Counted from the first letter of the stretch, positions 11,181-24,106 are shown. The stretch is 64,000 bases of DNA from Aquilaria yunnanensis (GCA_039654915.1 CM077600.1:44004492-44068491), one strand, 5' to 3'. Numbers and translations: made by a program. Notes: generated from the sequence alone by a model not told the origin.

Positions 11181-13735
11181 TTATTCATTCCTATATATCC
11201 ATTTTTTTTCTTATTAGATCATTTTAGTATTTTTTAAAGTTCATTTACCAATGAAAGAAATATGAAAAATCTTAAAATTAATGAAATTTTAGTTTCAGAT
11301 TTTTAATTTTGGATGTGAGAAGTTGTGAAACACTATAAATGAAGCTGTGCTAAAGTATTAGTTTTTAAAGATAGGAGACTCCATGTACATTACATGAGAC
11401 CATAGTGGCAATGTTGTCATTAACCTTAAAGGATATAAACCGACCCTGCTAATTAAATTTCCCCTACCACATTTGAATTTTTACACTCACTCCCTGTAAC
11501 TCCAATATTTAATCTTCCACCCCCTATAACTCCATTATTTAATCTTTCTCCATTCTTCTCTGCTCCCACTGCTGCCAATTCAAGCATTCCATCTCCCTCA
11601 CCTTCACTTTCTATATTCCTACCTTTTATCGTCAAAGAATGTACCACGATGCTGCTGGAGATTTTGTGAAGGAATTATCATGCTATTTGAAGACATTCAT
11701 GATAAAAAAAAACTAACACCTTATAAGAAATTACGGTCGGTGATTACTATCTACTTAGATCCAGAGTGAGTCCTACATTTCTCACCTCGCACACCTGGTA
11801 TGTTTTGATTTAAATTACTAAAAATTTCTTGCCAGATTTTATATGTACAATGTTAGAAAAAAAAACTAATTTCAAAAAACTCCTCCGAAATCATTATTGT
11901 GAATAAAAGGCCATCGAGATTTTGTTGTAGATTTATTGTGTATTAGGATGGTGATTTTATTGTAGATAAGAAGAAAGAACGAAATAAAACACTACATAGC
12001 TTTAAAATCTACGATCGAAGATTATGGAAAGCGATAAATATATAGAAAAAAAAGATAAAAATTAGAAAAAGGTGATAAAATTTTAAAAAGGATAAATTTT
12101 TAATAAAATTATGAAAAAAATTTAAAAAAAGTGATAAAAATTTTCAAAAGTCGACAAAATTTAAACAACTGATTTTTTTTTGAAAAAAGTGATAAAAATT
12201 TTGAAAGGACAAATTGTTTTTAAAATTATGAGAATCCATAAAAAAAAAATTTAAAAAGGAGATGAAAATTTTTAAAAAGGTGATTAAATTTAAAAAAGCG
12301 ATAAAAAATTTAGAAAGGCGATAAAAATTTTAAAAGGTCATAAAATTTTGAAGAAGCAATAAAAATTTTAAAAAGGTGATAAGAATTTAAAAAATGTGAT
12401 AAAATTTTAAAAAGGCGATAAGAATTTAAAAAAGGCAATAAACTTTAAAAAGTGATAAAATTTAGTAAAAGGCGATACAAATTTTGAAAAAGTGATTAAA
12501 CTTTAAAGAAAGGTGATAAAATAATTAAAAAGGCAATAAAGGTTCAATATCGGTTCAATAGTTTAAATTTTGATATTATAAAAAAAGTTCATTGGTTATT
12601 AAACTTGCCCCTCGTATGTTCGATTTGATATTACATGCATATATAATTTGACATTTATAGAATAGGCTCGGTGTATATCATGGATATAGCATTATGAAGC
12701 CGCTATTGGAGTGGTTTAATGGGTTTCCAAAGATTGTGAAAGCCATTTGTTATCATCTTTTTTCCGTCTCATCACTTTTCTTATAAATTAATCAATTTTT
12801 CTATCTCAATATCGCTTCTTTATCTTGTTCATTGCCTTTATAAGTAACATAACGCAAACTCATCATCGCTTTTTTTTTGTAATAAAGCCAACAACTCATC
12901 CACAAAAAAGGTGACTTATTAAAAACAAAAGCGAATTAGCCCAAACAACTGTGATTTAGTTAAAAACAAAAATGATTTAATCCAAAAAAATGAGTTTTGA
13001 TTAGAAAGGATATTACTTGTATTTAAAAGCATTTTATGTGTAAATTGTTTACTACCCTTTTGGAAAACCTTAAAAAAATTCACAAATAAATTAAGCATCA
13101 CTACTTAGCTAATCCTTCATAAACTCTTTATAATTCACACCTTCCCCCTTTATGATTTACCTATTTACACTCCCATTCTCTTTACATTGTAACATTAATC
13201 TTATGTAGAGTTACAAATGTGGAAGAAGATACACTTAAAGCTTCTTAAATTCTACTTATAGACTTCCTCCCCACCACCTATCTACCTTCATTGGTTGTCT
13301 TAACCCCATTTTACTAACAAAAACAACTACTACTCCTATATTAATTCACTTCTCCATATTAATTTAAATTTCTCACATTAATTCTCATTCCTTTTTCATT
13401 CCACCCACATTTTTCTTATTTTTTTAATACATGCTCATTCTCTCAAATTTTTTAAAATTGTTTTTTTTTTTTTACTTTTATCTCATATTAAATCAAACTC
13501 ATTACATTACCTTTCTTTCTCTCAAACTATTTAATACCATTTTTCTTACTTCTACCTAAATTATTTACCACTAATAAATTTTTAAATATAATATTACACA
13601 TTATTTTATCTGTTTACTCTTTATTCCCTTTATAAACTAAAACCATCATTAATTTACAACTGGCATAAACCAGTTAACTGGTAAAACACTTTCAAACATT
13701 ACTTTTTCCTTTTTTGTCGTTTTCTCCTATATTTG

Positions 13736-13754
13736 CTACGGCAAGTTGCCGCAG
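13736..13754. other. Palindromic end of repeat family F
   Basis: CTACGGCAAGTTGCCGCAG folds with at most one mismatch. The other copy has CTACGGCAAGTTACCGTAG at 48868-48886. Similarity between the copies fades within about 25 bp beyond it, so it lies at or near the element end. Confidence 0.6.
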
Positions 13755-13770
13755 CAGCAAAGCAGAATCT

Positions 13771-14106
13771 TCCACAATAGGGTGGGGGAGGGAGGTTAAA
13801 GTTGAATATTTTCTCCTTTTTTTAATAACAGCCATTAACAAAGTTAAATGTTGAGGGAGACAAGTAGATATTTGAAAAAGAGGGAAAAAGTATAGGTTCG
13901 AGTAAACCTCAGGGGGGGTTTTTTGGATAATTTTTCCTCGAAACAATTATGTTTGTCGGGACAGAACAGGGAAGGTGGAGCGAGAGTGAGACTAAAGGGG
14001 ATCCAGAGTTGACGCCAGCCATCAACACCAGTACCGACATCCAGAGTAGGTCAATCTAGCAAGAAAGAGTGACTTAGCAGGAAAGAGAAAGAGAGAGAGC
14101 TTGGTG
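13771..14106. other. No gene seen
   Basis: Spacer with purine-rich tracts (GAGAGAG at 14085-14098). No motif-bearing frame was seen on either strand. Confidence 0.4.
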
Positions 14107-14114
14107 GTTACAGA

Positions 14115-14518
14115 CAGTGGCGGAACTAGGATTTTTGGTTTCTTGGGGGCGAGCCCGGAGGAGAGTCGACTAAACTAGGAGGAGAGGGACGGCATCGTGG
14201 CGAGGTAAAGCTGGAGATTGGGAGTAATTCGTACTAATTCAAAGATTAGGTTGCAACTCGTACAGGTTGAAAAATTTAAAGGACTAATAGTGCATTTGGG
14301 CCATGTTAGAATATCTGTTTAAGACTAGAGGGAATAATTACTCATTTGGTCACTGTTTTATTTAGCACCTACCTTACTGCCCCCTATCTTCATATTCTTT
14401 TAATATTTCAGGGGGGCAAAAATACATTTCTACTCCCTAATTTCTCTTAAATTAACCAATTAAGTACCTATATTTAAATTTTTTCAAAATTTGGGGGGGG
14501 GGGGGGTCCCTGCCCCTA
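14115..14518. mobile_element. hAT-like MITE with 8-bp target duplication
   Basis: A perfect 8-bp direct repeat GTTACAGA lies at 14107-14114 and 14519-14526. The inverted ends are imperfect: CAGTGGCGGAACTAGG against TAGGGGCAGGGACC. It is 404 bp and non-coding, with a 14-G run at 14493-14506. The 8-bp duplication and end sequence point to hAT. Confidence 0.8.
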
Positions 14519-14526
14519 GTTACAGA

Positions 14527-15605
14527 GAGAGCTGCGATTGGAGGGGATCCGAATGTTGAGGCAGCGAGTAGAACAATTTGGGCCACCATCGTTCTTGTGT
14601 AAGGCCATTGAAGCTGGAACGAGGTTCTATTTTTCCATTTGGGTGACTGTTCTAGAGAGAGAAAGTTAAGTGAGAAAGAAAAACAGTGGAAAAAGAACAT
14701 GAAAATGGGAGAAATAGCAAAATCGGTGAGTACCATTGGGACAAGGGCCAGGAGAAGAGACCGATGGTGATGCTATTTTTTTGATTCGGCAAGGTCAATT
14801 CCAAGCTACTGGATAGTGGCGGTCCGGCGACGTTTCGGCCAATTGGGTGGTGGAGCTTGGAAGTGATAGCCTACCTGGAAGTTTTTAAGAGTTCGACGAC
14901 AAAGTGTAAAAAGGAAAGAGTTGGACGGTTTTCCAGATTTTTGAAACAAGATGATCCCTAAACTTGGATAAACTTTTCAAAAGTCACTAACATTTGAAAA
15001 GTTTTACTTTAGTCACTAAAGATAGTGACCAACACTTATTCCAAGAGTTACATATCTGATTTGATGATCCAATCCCATAGTTTTGTATCAATAACACCAC
15101 ATTAAGTGCCACATGAGCATTTTTTTGTTAGAAACAAAAGTTTTAGGACTGATTTGGCAAAATGTGAAACTTTTAGGACTAACAGAGTTAACGGTTATAA
15201 GTTTTAGGACTTATTTGGAAAATCAAGAAGTTTAGGACTGATTTGGCAAAATATAAAAAGCTTTAAGACTTATAATGTACTTCCCCTTAGTCAAAAAGAG
15301 GTTGAGGATGGAATGTTCTTTAGAAAAGTCTAGGACCAAATTACAAAACTTCCAATGTTATGAACTAAAACAGGTCTAAACTTGCAGGCACATATGCATT
15401 AGCTGATAAGAAGATTAAACTTGAAATGGCCATCAAGTTGTCATGTTTTTACCATATACCCATCAAACATATTTTCGTTGTCATATTGTCCACTAAACTT
15501 TCAAAATCATGCTTGATTGTGCCACTTTTTCTAATGTTTTAAATATTCAATTTATTGCTTTTGTATCCTCTTTGTCACAAGTTAGAAAGTTTAACGCCAA
15601 TTAGA
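14527..15605. other. No gene seen
   Basis: 14527-14960 is mixed-composition DNA without a recognised frame. 14960-15290 repeats 'TTTTAGGACTNATTTGGCAAAAT' phrases several times. A loosely similar stretch is at 48170-48360. Function unknown. Confidence 0.4.
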
Positions 15606-16043
15606 ATAACCCCTTGTAGTTTGGTCTAATCTATATTTTTCTCACTATTTTTAAAAATCTACACTTTACCCTGCTTCGTTTACACTGTTCAACAATAATT
15701 TTTGAAAATATAATTTAAATCGTACGATAGTCATCTTTCAGTAATTTCAATTTCTTCAATATTTTTGTACAAGTAATAGCAATTTTAAATTATCAAAATT
15801 TGTTCTTTGCAAATGCATTTTCCTTCTTGTAAACGCAAATCAATATTTTTTAAATATCAATTAACTATAAAAAAGATCAAAAATTTTAAAATTATTGAAA
15901 CATAGTTATCAGATAGTTTAAATTGAAATATAAGAAATTGTTGTCGGACAGTGTATGGTAAGTAGAAGGTAACATGTAGATTTTTGAAATAGAAAGGGCA
16001 AAATGTAGGTTAAGCTAAATCATAGGGGTTATGTAGTTTTCCC
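15606..16043. repeat. MITE family M1, copy 2
   Basis: Inverted ends ATAACCCCTTGTAGTTTGG and (reverse) ATAACCCCTATGATTTAGC. The core shares 'AATTTAAAT...ATAGTTATCAGATAG' with the other copies. Confidence 0.65.
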
Positions 16044-17860
16044 AAATTTTTGTGTGCAGGTGTGAACTAAAAAATTTTAATAGGTTGATTGTTATAAGAT
16101 CAAAAGGTTGAGGACCCTTGGGGTTTTGTTATCTTAGAAAGAATTTCCAATATGAGACATATAGATATACACCCAATTTGTTTTAACTGAAATCAACTTA
16201 ATCTAAAATGGTTTTAAATCTTTTTCATCTATAACTAATTTCATTTAAAATTTAATATTATATAGGTGTAATAATCCATTTGAAACAAAATTTTTATCAT
16301 GTTATTAAATTTCTATGAAATTTTCTCTTTTAATGTTTAAAAAAGAAAAATTCATAAAAAATTAATGGTATTATAAAAATTTTACAATCAATGGATTATT
16401 TCACCTAAATAATATTGAATTTCAAATAAATTGGTTTCAAGAAAAAAAATGTAAACATAAAAATAAGTTGTTTTGAATTAAATTAGCTTAAGTTAAAATG
16501 AATTGGCTAGTATGCCCTATGTAAGATATGATGTTTAATATTTTTTTTTCAATAAATAAGTTATTTAGATGATATTTGAGTTCTCATGAATTCTAATACA
16601 ACCCTAATTTTTTATAACATCAATAGATTTCTTCTGATTTTTTTTTTTGTGAAAGAAATAAAGATACAAAAAATTTGAGATAAACTTGCAATGTCTAACT
16701 TTACAAGAAATAAAAGAAAGAACTTCTGATGATGTAACTGGTTCAAATATGTACACCAACTGCATTTGATAGTTCACCGTTAGGTAGATTTGGAATTCTG
16801 CAATGAACCCACTAGCTAAGGCCATATCTTTTTTGGTTTTTCACCCTTGCTAATTTAAAAAAGTTTTATATGTTCTCTTAACTAGTCAATACACACAGAG
16901 AGATGTACAAAGATATGCCCAATAGTAGAACCGGTTTATTATATTTTGAATTGGGTGTTTCTTCATGCTCTATGCTAAGCTCTCACACCAAAACACCAAT
17001 AACAATTCACAAGACGGAAACCATAAGATAAAAGTATATATGGATCAGCCATATATTTATATGCACTACGCTTTTCTTCAGCCTGCATGCTTGCTAGTAG
17101 GAGAGGAGTTCCCTCTTTCATTACCAAGATCATTCTCTCTTAACCCTATTTTGTAACTTTTTTTTCTTTCCATATATCCTTCTCGAATTCCAGGGATATC
17201 AAAATCCAATCACCGACTTCTTTAGCAACGAGCATGGTGATGCGCGGCTGTTCGATGGCCAAGGGAGGTGTTGTCTTGGCAAGTCCCAAAAATCTATTGG
17301 ATTTTAAAATCCAATCATCCACATCTTTAGCTGTTGTCCGTTTCTAGCTTTATGCCCACTGTTTACCATTGACAATTATCGTCTAGTCTGATCCACCCAC
17401 ATCCTCTCATGTCATCCTCAAATTTGAACTTGTTTTTGTGCCATCACCTCCTTTGATTCACAATGTTGTTTTGAATCCATTTCGCTTCTAAACAATTTTC
17501 AGCAACAATGCCCTCCTTTGATCTCTCCGGTCCTCCTCTCAAAGTTAGCTTCTAGGGATTTGGTATCTCAGTTGTTGCTTAATCTATAGATGATTTTATT
17601 CTTCAAATGTTTTCCTTGCTTAATATGGAGGGTTGTCAATCGAATGCGTGTTAGATTCCTCGTTAACCAAAAAACAAATTGGACTAACCAGGGAGATCAA
17701 TTGATGGCCAAGAGATATATCAATGAATTGGAAAATGAATCAAAACCTGTAGGGTGGCATTCATACACAGCCACTTTCAAAATGGTGGCCCCAAGGTATG
17801 AGGCTAGAATATGCTTTTATTTGGAGCTATTATTTTGCAAGAAATGGCTGCTGTGATATA
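16044..17860. other. No gene recognised
   Basis: AT-rich. 17190-17335 contains two versions of 'AAAATCCAATCA(C/T)C' about 100 bp apart. An 88-codon frame (17590-17856) has no motif. From about 17860 the sequence becomes the 3' flank shared by the YIPPEE-like copies. Confidence 0.4.
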
Positions 17861-18301
17861 CATCTAGCTAGTTGAAGGATAAATGTATCAGCAAGCGTGG
17901 GGAATGTACAGTTGAATTAGGAAGAAAAAGAAAAGAAGAAAAATTAAGCATCAGCAACGTCATCATTTGCTGTAGTTGAATTGGCACCGACGCTAGCACC
18001 AACTTGCGAATGATCATGACTGACCACTTGGTTACCACCTTCAGCTTCAGGACCCAGCACCTTGAACTGTTAGGAATTTGAACGAGTTTCACGTTATTAA
18101 ATTAGCGTGCACCAGGATCGGATTGCAGAAACAATCACACGGGTACTTTGTTTTCGAAAATTCCATAAGTGCAGAATTCTCCAAGCTTTACTCGCTCGAA
18201 TTCCTTCTCTCCCAGTTGCACTATATGAGTGTTTGTGCAATTATTGTTGTTGCTCTCATAATCTCTTTGTCAACAATGCACAACCACTCCTTTTATAGGC
18301 A

Positions 18302-18385
18302 AAAGCACAACAACTTCTTTTAGAAGCTAAAGCACAACAACTTCTTTTAGAAGCTAAAGCATAACAACTTCTTTTAGAAGCTAAA
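18302..18385. repeat. Three tandem 27-bp repeats
   Basis: Unit AAAGCACAACAACTTCTTTT plus AGAAGCT, three copies with one substitution. They lie inside the outer LTR just upstream, in its sense, of its TATA-like box. Confidence 0.85.
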
Positions 18386-18428
18386 CCGGGTAGAGTTCAC
18401 AATGTGGCGTGGGACCCCTTGGGATCTC

Positions 18429-19935
18429 TGATGAATACTCATAAATGTATTACTAGTAAGGGTTTAAATAATGATTATACACTTTGAGTATGATTAATTT
18501 TTATATTTTTAGCATTTTTTCACCGGGTTACTATGCATGTGTTTTTACTATTCACATGCATTTTTACTATTCATAATTACTATTCAGTGAGAACTATTCA
18601 CCAATTCACTATTCATACACATATTTTCACTATTCACATGCATATTTTATTGTTAATACGTGTTTTACTATTCATTAATATTAATTTTTTTTTATGTGGG
18701 TAAAATCATCACTTGGCGACCCTTCACAAGAAAAATCATATCTAGAGCTGTAGATGTTAAAACTGAGTGATTCCAAATTCATCTGAAAGCCAACACATAA
18801 ATTTTTAACTTTGCTTCATTCTGTGAGCTAATTTGATCATTTTCATTGCCGAAATCTGATTATAGATGAGACCTTTCATTATTTTGTGTGCTGAAGAGAA
18901 ATTTCGGTAGAAAAATCATAACTTGAGCTATAAATGTCTGATTTGAATGAGCAAGCTATCGATTCGAAGCTAAAGAGGAGATCTACAACTTCCGTACTTT
19001 GAGGAAGAGCTGATCTGATGTCTACGATGGTTGAAAAATTAAAATAAGTTGCAGCCTGCCATTATTGATTTGTATTTACCTACATTTTACCATTTTATTT
19101 TTACCATTTCACCCACCCTAAAACTCTATAAATAGGCACCTTGGGGGAAGGGTGAAAGATGCCATTTCTTAGGCCTCCTTTATGTTCTTGTATCATCCTT
19201 AGTTTTTTTTCTTTAGTTTTGTTCTAGTTTTCAATACCGAAGCTCTGTCCATGTGTTTTCTCGTTCTTGTTCTTGTTCTTCATTTGATCTTTCAATCTAT
19301 GTTCATTTCATCTTTCTACATGTTGTCTACTTTTATTATGGCTAACTAATTTTCTTTTTGTTAAGGTGAAAGGTGGAGCTTTTGGTATAAAGGTTATAAT
19401 TGATTTGAATGGATCACAACGTTAACGGTATTTTCTTCCTTAATCTATTTAACTTTCCTCCTTGTTAAGTGGAAATCTTGATTCATCATAGTCAATCATT
19501 GGCACAAAAGCTGCTTGATTCCCTCTGTAGAACATGGCTCTATTGGCTATATTGGAATCTTGAGTTATTGTTGACAAATGTTGGCATGATGAATACTTGA
19601 ACCCATTAGCAAGTGTTGGCGTTTTAAGGTCAATGAAAGTTAATACTAACTAAATTCCGTGATTGGGACCTCCTTTATGTGTGGATCTCAATTGAGTGGT
19701 AAGATGGGCTAAAATTAATCATAACCAATATACTAAAAGTGGATTCCCTAACCTTAGCTATTTTATTTGAATTTAAATTTTTAATCAACACTTGTTCACA
19801 CCTTTCACAAAAACCTTCCTTCACTTTTGTAATTTGTATTTCTTAATTCACTTCCTTGTGGTTTGACACTCGGACTCCCAAGATTTTATTACCTGCAACA
19901 ACTTACACTTGGGTTACAACTGCTAGAGTGCAGCA
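18429..19935 (+). mobile_element. Solo LTR (probably Ty3 type) nested in the copy-B LTR
   Basis: Begins TGATGAATACTCAT and ends AGTGCAGCA. A perfect ATCTC duplication lies at 18424-18428 and 19936-19940. Length 1,507 bp. TCTATAAATAGGCACC near 19125 is a typical TATA box. 18530-18670 repeats 'CACTATTCA(CATGCA)' phrases. The distal 'TGTGGTTTGACACTCGGACTC' zone is typical of plant Ty3 LTR ends. Confidence 0.87.
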
Positions 19936-20828
19936 ATCTCTTAATCCTGTCAAATTAGTCCCCAACTAATTTATTGTTTACAAGTCAATACAAAATTTTA
20001 CACGACCTTGTAAAATCTCCCAAGATTTCGGAGATAATTTACAAGTACCCATTTTATTCTATTCCGTTTACCGTCCAATATTGTCACACATAATCCAGAC
20101 TAGACCAACCGGTCAATATGAAATTAAATATTTGCATGTCTGTTCAACTTTATTCGGAATTTAAACAATTTAGAAAAAAATTTATAAAATCTATATGTAC
20201 CATATATATAATTTTATATAGAAAATAATATTTTCAAAACAATATTTTTCTAAATCGACCACGTGAATTTCTTAATTCGAAAAACCAAGAGACATACTCC
20301 ACAATATTCACTCTTATTTTAAGAGCGGTGAATTCCATGTTAGGCATTTATGTAATCCAACATGTCCAAGTATATCCTATATTATGCATCATTGGTTGAC
20401 ATATCAAAATCACATAATGTAACATTTAAATTTATATTATTCTCAAATCTACGGAATAAATAATATTTACTCTTTCTCAACAATTGAAGGTCTAAGAGTA
20501 ATCGATTTGGTCCTGTTCAAATATTTATCTCCATAAATATTCACATACACAATAGGAATCAATATTCCAGTGGTTGAGATAAATCACTCTATCTCATATA
20601 GTAATGTCATGTGTGCAATCTTTTATGAGTAATTAACCCATGTATATACTCATAGATTGTGAGCACCTTTTAAAGAACTATAAAGATGAATCAAGTCTCA
20701 TGTGGCATGATCTCCATCATCCATCAATCCATATATAATATAGCTCTATGGGTTTATCACAGCAGGAGATAATAATAAAGTTTAAGTTGACTTTGATGAA
20801 CATAATAAATCTTTCATGAACCTGCCCA

Positions 20829-20831
<3 letters not shown>

Positions 20832-20860
<29 letters not shown>

Positions 20861-20863
20861 CTA

Positions 20864-20897
<34 letters not shown>
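20832..20897. repeat. (AT)n and (GT)n microsatellites in copy B intron 4
   Basis: AT dinucleotides at 20832-20860 followed by GT dinucleotides at 20866-20897. Copies C and D have only short AT-rich tracts here, so it expanded in copy B. Confidence 0.9.
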
Positions 20898-20899
<2 letters not shown>

Positions 20900-22507
20900 A
20901 CACAAACATACTATATAGCTAGCTAGTATTAATTAGATAGATTGATCATCTTACATTTCAAGAGCGAATATCTCTCCTATGAACTCCTGATTCTCCACAT
21001 GAACAGCCTCCTATAATTAATCACAAAGATCAGTTGGGTGTTATAAGTGAGGGAAAATCATCTTTTTTTGTTTTTTCTTCTTTCCTTCCAACAAATGCTA
21101 GCTAGGACGACGGGCTTGAGGAACATGGACAGGGTAAAAAAGGGAAGGTGGGCTAGCTAGGTGTAGCTGCGAAACATAATTAAGCTTGGTAACTCACATA
21201 TTTCCAACTAACAATGGAACCGCAACGAACACAAAAAATGTCACCTATAGTATGCGATCCAATCAACAACCTCTGTTCCTTCTTCTCTCCCACCATTATG
21301 TTCACTCTATATTATATACATGCATGTAAATGAATGTGCATTATAAGTAGTCTTACATAGTAATTAATTAATAAGATAATGGCTAAAAGCTTGGAGACTT
21401 CCCACCCCCACACCACTAAGGCCCCCTCCTTTACCTAGCTAGCTCCTCAACTTAATTCTTTCTGATCATCTGCCAAATATAAGTGTAACCTAGCTAGCTC
21501 CTTAATTAATTTGAAATATCGTCCTTTCCATTCTTCCTTCTACATGAATAATCTCTCAAGTCTCATCACACACATATTGAAGTCAAAAAACCAAGGCCAG
21601 CAGCAATATAAACCACATGCATATTCTAAGCGACCTAGCTAGCTATACATATACATTGATAAGATGCAATTAGTTACAAATTATTGAAATTAAGGCCAAT
21701 CAGGTACTCACACTTTATCAAAGAGATAAGCCTCGCCATGTCTCCTGAGAAAAGACTGAAACATTCATGGTTAAATTATATACTACATATCATGCAGGAG
21801 AAATTGTCCAGTTAATTAAACTAATAAGGACATGCTTGCAACTGGATCAATGGAAGACAATTAAGTTATATATCCATGACCGCCCCTAACCAGCAGCCCA
21901 TATCAATGAAATTATAACTCAAACGTAAGATAACTCCGCCACCAACATTCCTGCTATATACGTAAATCAAACCAACTCACATACGACGTGGTACGTACGG
22001 CAAGCTACAAAATCTTTCTCCTCCAATATCCCCATAAGCAAAGTACAATCATATTAATTCTAACCAATTGGCACGAACTGATCCAATCCATACTAAAGAA
22101 TATACACAAAGATTATTGCCTGAGCGCGAGAGTAAAGAATTAATAGCTAAAAATATTCAAAGGCAATATTAGCAAGGGGAGGTAGATTGAGAAAGATGAA
22201 GGATTAAGATCGATCAAGAAAGCTTAATTACGTACGAACGTACCGTGGAAATAATGCAGTTGGCAGTGGCAAGATGGGTACGGCAATGCTTGCAACTGAA
22301 CGTTCCCTTCCAGATTGATCAAGAAAACTCTCCCCATTTCTTCTGATCAATTCTTGACTTCTTCCTCAACGATCGAGCAAGCGAACCCCAGCAGTAGACG
22401 ACCTACGTACGGTTGCAAGTAACTGGAAATTAATGATCTTATTGGCAGCAGAACCAAGAACTCCGCTACGCCCGGCAGTGCCTAAAGTAAGTGTACCGTC
22501 GAATTGT

Positions 22508-22508
<1 letters not shown>

Positions 22509-22539
<31 letters not shown>
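22509..22539. repeat. (GA)n tract in the YIPPEE-like 5' region
   Basis: 31 bp of GA in the leader or promoter of copy B. The equivalent place in C (30000-30020) and D (34549-34571) holds GAGAGG or GGGA tracts, so it is a variable length-polymorphic site about 170 bp upstream of the ATG. Confidence 0.75.
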
Positions 22540-22972
22540 CAGGGCGGGAGGGAGGGACAGAGAATTGGTGGATTTGTAATGTGATCAGGAGAGAGTGGTG
22601 ACGGGAAGGGAAGTGATGCGAATGCGATTGCTAGTTTTAACGTCTCCATAAATCGTATATATACCAACGCCGATCTAGTCATCCAGCTTAAGATTAAGAT
22701 CAAGATGAATTACATCACAATTTGGCTCCATTCCATTTCCATTGCATTTCTTGTTTCTTGTTTCTTTCTGTATCTGCTTCTTCTTTACCCGTAAGAATTT
22801 CAGTTTTCGAAAAACCAAAAACTTCATCGCTGAATATTTTCATTTTGTTTCGCCTGAATTGAATTCTGATCTTTTTCTTTTTTGGAGAAGCCTGAATTCT
22901 GATCTTTTTCTTTTATGGAGGAAAAAAAAAAGGTTGAGCCATGCATGCACAGTTTACTAAAAGATAGATACA

Positions 22973-23322
22973 ATTAATTAGGATTTTTTTCCGTTATAAC
23001 TATTATGCAACTTCTAAAATCTTAGCTCATCAGACTTTCAAGTAACTATATTCTAATGATTTGAAGTTGTTCAGTTGGTCCCTTACAACTAATTATCATT
23101 TTAAAAAAATTGTTTAACATTTTAGAGATGAAAAATTGATAATTTAAAATACCTATTAAATGTAAGGAAAACACTGGACATATCAAAATTATCAATATAT
23201 ATACTTAACAGTTTAAATTAGAATTTCAAAAGAAAAAAAAATTAAAAAGAACTTATAGATTTTTAAACATAAGGAGTGTAACTCTTATATTATCCTAAGT
23301 TCATAGGGTACTATAAATTACA
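22973..23322. repeat. MITE family M1, copy 3
   Basis: Same orientation and flanks as 30904-31250 and 25340-25680 (TTAGGATATTTTACCGTTAT type start). It is part of the duplicated block upstream of the YIPPEE-like genes. Confidence 0.6.
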
Positions 23323-23734
23323 TAATTAATTGAACCAATAAAATTTCAACCAAATAAAGATTAAAGAAATATCAGAGCCACTACTCTAGAGCAGACAAGT
23401 TCATATCATGCACTACTTTGAACCAGACAGAATTATCTCTTTGATCGATCAGCAAACCTTATCTAAGCTACCTTCTTCAAGATTACAAATTCGCGGAACT
23501 TATGATAGAGTTAGCGCCAAGAGGATATATAATAGTACTAATTAACAACCAAACCAATTATAAATAAGATTTGGCCTTAATAGATGTAGTATAGTGTACG
23601 TATGAAAATGAGACACTTTGCTCCTTGATTCACCGATTTGGCCAGCCATCAAATATGAAGTGTCTCATTCAACAATTATCAGGGGTACAAAATGAATTTA
23701 AGCCATAAATCAACAGGGTACAAGCATCGGATGG

Positions 23735-23930
23735 CTAAATCCTACAAGGTGTTGCATGCTTGACTGCTGCTAGTAGTGTGAACCTCCCACCAGGTGTTGT
23801 AGACCTACTTGAAGATTTTGGCTCACCTATTGATGATGGATGCCCATTGTTAGTATCAGAAGAATTCTGTCTAGACAGTGAAGTCGGATGTTTTGGAACT
23901 AAGATGCTCTTTGAAGCTAGTTCCTCCATG
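23735..23930 (-). pseudogene. Serine/proline-rich protein exon fragment
   Basis: Open frame with LVPKHPTSLSRQNSS and GEPKSSSRSTTPGGR, a second copy of exon 3 of the gene at 26092-27331. The plant serine/proline-rich 'FLO11-like' family has such PTS and R-x-T-P-x-GR tracts. Only this exon remains. Directly beyond it (23937-24106) the adjoining intron lies in inverted orientation, so a rearrangement cut the gene here. Confidence 0.6.
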
Positions 23931-23936
23931 AGATGT

Positions 23937-24106
23937 CAGTGCTGAGACTTGATGCTTCTTTGTCACTGTAACTCCTTGAAAAGATTAAAGCAGGCTGACT
24001 ATCTTTGTGTTGTTTTTTTATTTTTTGTGGTTATAGCTAGATTTTTTTTGCTTGTCTTTGGATGTGACATCCCATAAAATTACGTTGGGTTTTTGGTTGC
24101 AGCTGC
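23937..24106 (+). repeat. Inverted copy of an intron from 26290-26470
   Basis: Reads as the reverse complement of the intron between exons 2 and 3 of the serine/proline-rich pseudogene, up to its acceptor (GGTTGCAGCTGC). It then meets a CACTA-like end. The minus-strand intron is therefore found here on the plus strand. Confidence 0.75.

Larger units (their letters stand above)
10397..13770 (+). repeat. Large non-coding repeat family F, copy 1
   Basis: In order: about 2.5 ~315-bp monomers (10397-11180), a conserved 250-bp zone, a pyrimidine-rich 'CCCTATAACTCCATTATTTAATC' zone (11490-11545), an A-rich array of GATAAAAATTTTAAAAAG units (12000-12540), AT-rich spacer, and a terminal hairpin (13736-13754). 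The same parts recur at 48850-55200. No coding motif was found. The left end starts mid-monomer against YIPPEE-like intron 1, so it is truncated or marks a recombination joint. Confidence 0.75.
18068..20816 (-). mobile_element. Solo LTR (Copia-like) in copy B, itself split
   Basis: Ends TGTTAGGAATTT and AAATCTTTCA, flanked by a perfect TGAAC duplication (18063-18067, 20817-20821). The promoter-like GCCTATAAAAGGAGTGG reads on the minus strand near 18283-18299, so the LTR points left. Without the inner insertion it is about 1,237 bp. It carries three tandem 27-bp repeats at 18302-18385. Confidence 0.88.
17944..22337 (-). pseudogene. YIPPEE-like zinc protein pseudogene (copy B)
   Basis: All five exons are present: 22244-22337, 21712-21755, 21198-21306, 20955-21010 and 17944-18067. 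Splice borders of exons 1-4 are intact. Exon 1 has a 2-nt deletion near 22297-22299 that breaks the frame before the first CxxC. Exon 3 keeps the second zinc pair ([14 protein letters not shown]) and the VVNI start, closer to the usual family form than C or D. Exon 4 is divergent (ENQEFIGEIFALEM). A 2.75-kb nested LTR insertion (18068-20816) separates exon 5 from its acceptor: its target duplication TGAAC overlaps the intron-exon border, so the original CAG stays at 20822-20824 while exon 5 starts beside the LTR end. It looks dead but keeps much of its structure. Confidence 0.9.

Noticed and set aside
13736..13770. Helitron 3' end (hairpin)
   Set aside because: A good hairpin is present, but no CTRR-T end follows within the usual distance in either copy.
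17590..17856. 88-codon frame as a gene
   Set aside because: No motif, no conservation in the duplicated blocks, ordinary length for chance.
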